Assembly (NCBI RefSeq): GCF_026262505.1
Contig: NC_067205.1
Coordinates: 20,643,645-20,707,644 of the forward strand
DNA from: Trichomonas vaginalis G3
Taxonomy: Eukaryota > Parabasalia > Trichomonadida > Trichomonadidae
DNA: 64,000 nt
Direction: 5' to 3'
Positions within the stretch are counted from its first letter, which is position 1, and each line of letters starts with the position of its first letter. Both the position numbers and the translations under genes were made by a program. The notes below the pieces were generated by a model. It worked only from the letters and a program-made list of their open reading frames with translations, did not search any database and was not told the origin of the DNA. Of the stretch, positions 60,706 to 64,000 are shown one piece after another.

Positions 60706-61778
60706 CAATAAAAAATGGATATAAATAGTCGATCTGAAACATCCTTCTATTGGATGTTTTTTGTTATATGGAACTTTTCATTTAAATCCTACTAAATAAA
60801 GGATCTTATCAATCATATTTCGAAAATGTGGGGACTGTTATCTTGTTTACTTATATACATCCTCTATCTGAACATTTTCTCACTTTTTAGGGATTTTCTC
60901 TCAAAATATACAAAAATAGTAATACCAATACATGTGTCTAATATACTTTAAAACCATCGTGATAAAATTCAAAAACGAAGAGTTCTTCTCTCCAAATTTT
61001 TTTCAAAATCAAAAAAATGAGATAAAAAAATACGTTTGGAAAATTTATTTTTAGCATTTTAGGAATTTTCTCACTTTTCTTCCAAATTGACATCCTTACT
61101 CACCACTTTCAAGTTTTTCATACATATATCTAGGGCTGTACAAGATTTAAAAAAACATTGCCGGGTTACCGTAGAGGCCTAAAAAAATCGCGCCTCGGCG
61201 GCAAGCCGCCTCGGCATTAAGAATGCGCATCTAAATTTTTATATGTCCTTCTTTCTTTTATTTTTCCCTTCCCTTTCTTTTCTTTTTCTTTTTTTCCCTC
61301 CTCTTGCTCTCATTTACCTTTTTTTCCTTTTCTCATCATTTTTCAAAATTTAAAATTTTTATCAAAAATCTTGCCTATAAAAGCAGACTATGGAACCTTT
61401 TAATGCCTCTTAATCAATATTATACAGCATAAAGCATATTAAATGATAGTAATTACGTATAAATTTATTTTATTATCTTATTTATTAATTCTTTAGCATG
61501 TATTGTTTAATATTAACTTTTCTGTACATTAAATATGATATCTCCAAAGTATGAATGCCTTGTAACGAAACGAAAACTTAATTTTATGTTGAATATTTGT
61601 CACAAACATTAGATTATTAAAATATATGTTGGATATCCCTTAGTATGAGACTTCATGACTCTTGTTGTCTAACGTGAGCTTTGGATTGCAAGCTCTGTGG
61701 TTAACGAACATAAATTAATTGTAAAGTTTTCAAAAAATTTCATCGTTTCTATCAGCATCTATTTTTCCTTTAAAATAA
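60706..61778. other. intergenic region with GC-rich hairpin and pyrimidine tract
   Basis: No gene found. At 60744-60766 is AAACATCC-TTCTATT-GGATGTTT. At about 61185-61215 is a G+C-rich GCCTCGGCGGC-AA-GCCGCC stretch, out of place in this A+T-rich region. 61240-61345 is nearly all C and T on the plus strand. Confidence 0.5.
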
Positions 61779-61780
61779 TA

Positions 61781-63058
61781 TAGGGTGTCCAAAGGTGCGT
61801 TTAGCACAGCGCTCTATATGAGACTATTAAAGGAGATATATGCTGATTATAAATATATAATAAAAAATATGAATATATGTATATGATGAATATGTTGTAT
61901 TTTGGCGCCATGCCGGGATATAAAATGAATTTTGAGACAAGAGGCGGTTTCGCGGGAAATTTTGGCGGGATTTTTTTCATTTTTTTAATGAATCATAAAG
62001 AAAACATCCTTGCTCTTGCAAAAAAATGCAAAGACTGTAAAAAAATCTACGAGACATTGGTAAAATGCTTCGGTATGGATGCTCCTAGCTATTCCACTGT
62101 AATGTATCATGTTAGGATGTATCACTTCATGAACAAAAAGGCGCCCATCATAAAAATTGACAAAAAATCGCCGGATCAAAGAAAAATCAAAGCAATTCTT
62201 CAAGCGCTAGATGAAGACCCAAGAGCATCACTCAGAAGGATAGAGGAGATGACAAAGATACCACGTACAACAGTCAGTTATTATCTGCACAATTATTTGA
62301 ACTACAAACTAGCGTATACACGTTGGGTTCCGCACAACCTTAATTCAGTTCAAAAAAAATCTAGAGTCCAATCTTCGAAAGAGCTCCTCTCTATATTGGG
62401 TGCGTATCAATCCAAGAAGTTTCGCTTTTTAGTAACAGGGGACGAGTCTTGGTTTCAATATGCAACAGAAGCCAAAATCATGTGGATCCCGAAGGATGAA
62501 AATTGACACACCAATGATTATGTTGTCGGTTTTTTGGGGCGTGAATGGCATCATCGCAATTGATATTCTTCAAAAACCTAATACGATGAATGCTCAGTAT
62601 CTAATTGACAATGTTCTTACTCAAATTATCAATTCTGATGAGTTTGAGAAATCCAAACAACAAAAACAAAAGTTTGCAATTCATTTTGATAATTCAAGAG
62701 TTCACAAAAGTCATAAGGTAATGAATTACTTGGTGGAAAACAATGTCAAAGTTGTTCCAAACCCAATTTATTCACCTGATATTGCACCCTCTGACTTTTA
62801 TTTATTCGGCACGCTAAAAAAGAGAGCTGAAGGACGCGAATTCGCGAGTCCAGATGATCTTGAAAATTTTGTAAGAGAGCAATTTGAGCAATTTTCTCAT
62901 GATGATTTAAAGCGTGTCTTTCAAGCCTGGATCGATCGCTGCGAACGCGTGATTGAATCCAATGGTGATTATATTTAAATAAACTTTATATATATGTAAC
63001 TTGTTTATTTCTATTCGCAGTATTCAGGTTTGTGCTAAACACACCTTTGGACACCCTA
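61781..63058 (+). mobile_element. mariner element (Tvmar-like), copy 3, both ends present, 1,278 bp
   Basis: Begins TAGGGTGTCCAAAGGTG and ends with the inverted repeat GGACACCCTA; TA target dinucleotides flank both sides. Compared with copy 1 it lacks 26 bp at about 62502; adding these gives 1,304 bp, the length I know for full T. vaginalis mariner (Tvmar1). It could still be moved in trans because both ends are intact. Confidence 0.95.
61988..62978 (+). pseudogene. mariner transposase with 26-bp deletion
   Basis: DNA-binding half intact (start MNHKENILALAKKCKD; RTTVSYYLHNYL helix). First Asp in VTGDESWF, then the deletion shifts the frame after PKDEN. In the second frame are HFDNSRVHK and SPDIAPSDFYLFG with 34 residues between the Asp residues, and the complete C-terminus. 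Deletion ends share a GAAAA repeat, suggesting slippage. Non-functional. Confidence 0.92.
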
Positions 63059-63266
63059 TATATTTGTATGAATACAATATTTAGTAATTTTTTTATTTCC
63101 CATAATTTCATTCAAAATTTCAGAAAAAATTAATTTCTATTCAATATTATTTCAGCTTCAAAACACTTCATTCTTATAGATGTTGATTCACTAAAGTGTG
63201 ATTCTATTTATATGAGGTAGGGGCATGAGGCTCGGCAAGTCTTATTGCTTTTTACCTCAATTTAGG

Positions 63267-63352
63267 TATTAAATAATTATAATGATTCATAGTGGCCGCT
63301 GCTGACTGGCCATCAGCAGTCCCCTGGCCAAGATTAATATAATTATTTAATA
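63267..63352. repeat. nested inverted repeat
   Basis: TATTAAATAATTATA pairs perfectly with TATAATTATTTAATA. Between them CTGCTGA-CTGGCCA-TCAGCAG forms an inner hairpin, flanked by GGCC copies. It lies 180 bp beyond the 3' end of the hAT-like gene and could be part of that element's subterminal region. Confidence 0.6.
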
Positions 63353-63534
63353 CTTATCCAGTTTTACATCAATAACAACAAAGCTAATCAATCATCATTC
63401 AGAAATGCGGGAAATTACTACTAATATTAAAGATTGATAGACATTAGGCTGGCCACCTTCTGTCTAATATCTTTACGAATAAAAATAATACTTTTTAAAA
63501 CAAATTATTTAATAAATTTTATTAAAAAACAAAA

Positions 63535-64000
63535 TCAAATATCAAATTGATCATCATTCAACTTGATGAAGAAGCGGCATGTTACATATTCTTCTTTGCA
63601 TGATTCGTTCATTGAATTTCTTGTCTTTCGCAATTCAGATATTACACGTTCTACATCTGCTTCACTGCACGAAAGTGACATCATCCTTTTTCCAATTGGT
63701 CTTATTGCTTTTAGTTGCTTTATGCCATTCATGTACCAAAACTTGCCATCATTTTGAGCAAGATGATGACCATTTATAAGATGGGAATCATCTTGCTCTA
63801 TGAAGAAATCGTAAGCATCACTCAATTCCTTGGCTCTATCGTCTTTATTGATCGTTGGCTCAACTGTTGATTCGGCAATTGCTCTTTGTCTGAGGATTGT
63901 TATCATGAATGTGTATAGATCTTTTATCTCTTCATCTACAACATCCCAGACCAAGGAATTCCTCGAACCATCGGCATTTGTTTCAGCTGCATGATCGTCG
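63535..64000 (-). CDS. C-terminal part of a hAT-like transposase, cut by window end
   Basis: The frame is open to the window edge, so the N-terminus is missing. The segment with a Trp, then IGKRMMSLSCSEADVERVIS, then ELRKTRNSM and an EEYV helix matches the layout of the hAT dimerisation region (xxxSxxxERxFS, followed by RxxL). Catalytic residues would lie outside the window. The family call is by this pattern only; a host gene of unknown type is the alternative. Confidence 0.4.
   Translation of the reverse strand, partial: DDHAAETNADGSRNSLVWDVVDEEIKDLYTFMITILRQRAIAESTVEPTINKDDRAKELSDAYDFFIEQDDSHLINGHHLAQNDGKFWYMNGIKQLKAIRPIGKRMMSLSCSEADVERVISELRKTRNSMNESCKEEYVTCRFFIKLNDDQFDI

Overview
The window looks like nuclear DNA of a parabasalid protist, almost certainly Trichomonas vaginalis. 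The DNA is A+T-rich and host genes show no introns. Three copies of a DD34D mariner match the known T. vaginalis family in length (about 1.3 kb). One host gene has an Inr-like TCATTTTT start element 21 nt before its ATG. Two Maverick/Polinton elements are present. About 44 of the 64 kb is Maverick DNA; host genes are confined to the two flanks.

Left flank (1-14175): two near-identical tandem copies of one segment, 1-4105 and 4647-9845. Each carries a 5'-truncated or broken mariner, decayed fragments of a repeat-rich surface-protein family, a small inverted-repeat element rich in GTCGTC, and the 3' part of an ABCA-type ABC transporter gene. The right-hand gene is full length (8947-11229); the left one is cut off and fused to unrelated DNA. 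The right copy also holds a 1,097-bp insertion (7684-8780) absent from the left copy. It has 6-bp target duplications and is almost entirely a row of about 14 hairpins. A second element with 16-bp terminal inverted repeats (11289-12340) sits just upstream of the ABC gene start.

Centre (14176-57851): a 43.7-kb Maverick with TATCTG target duplications and short hairpin-forming terminal repeats. Its adenine-methyltransferase gene is split by a second, more conventional 18.5-kb Maverick (14757-33216) with about 690-bp terminal repeats. The inner element encodes packaging ATPase, integrase, protein-primed DNA polymerase B, major and probable minor capsid proteins and a long collagen-containing tail-fibre protein. 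The outer element has its own ATPase, capsid proteins, tail fibre, broken integrase and a shortened polymerase. It adds a superfamily-3 helicase, an SSB-like protein, a KilA-N/GIY-YIG protein and a cassette-like run of genes separated by palindromic repeats. Genes of both elements are tightly packed, often divergent with 16-18 bp between start codons, and share a TTTTTA(T/C) box just before the ATG. Many genes are broken by one or two single-base frameshifts, by decay or by draft-sequence error. A 100-N gap (25104-25203) is preceded by a stray third copy of a Maverick left end.

Right flank (57858-64000): an intact ITPase (HAM1) gene, a 602-residue coiled-coil protein, a third mariner copy (full ends, 26-bp internal deletion) and the 3' end of a gene resembling a hAT transposase.

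The two most unusual items are the hairpin-array element and the outer, helicase-bearing giant Maverick.
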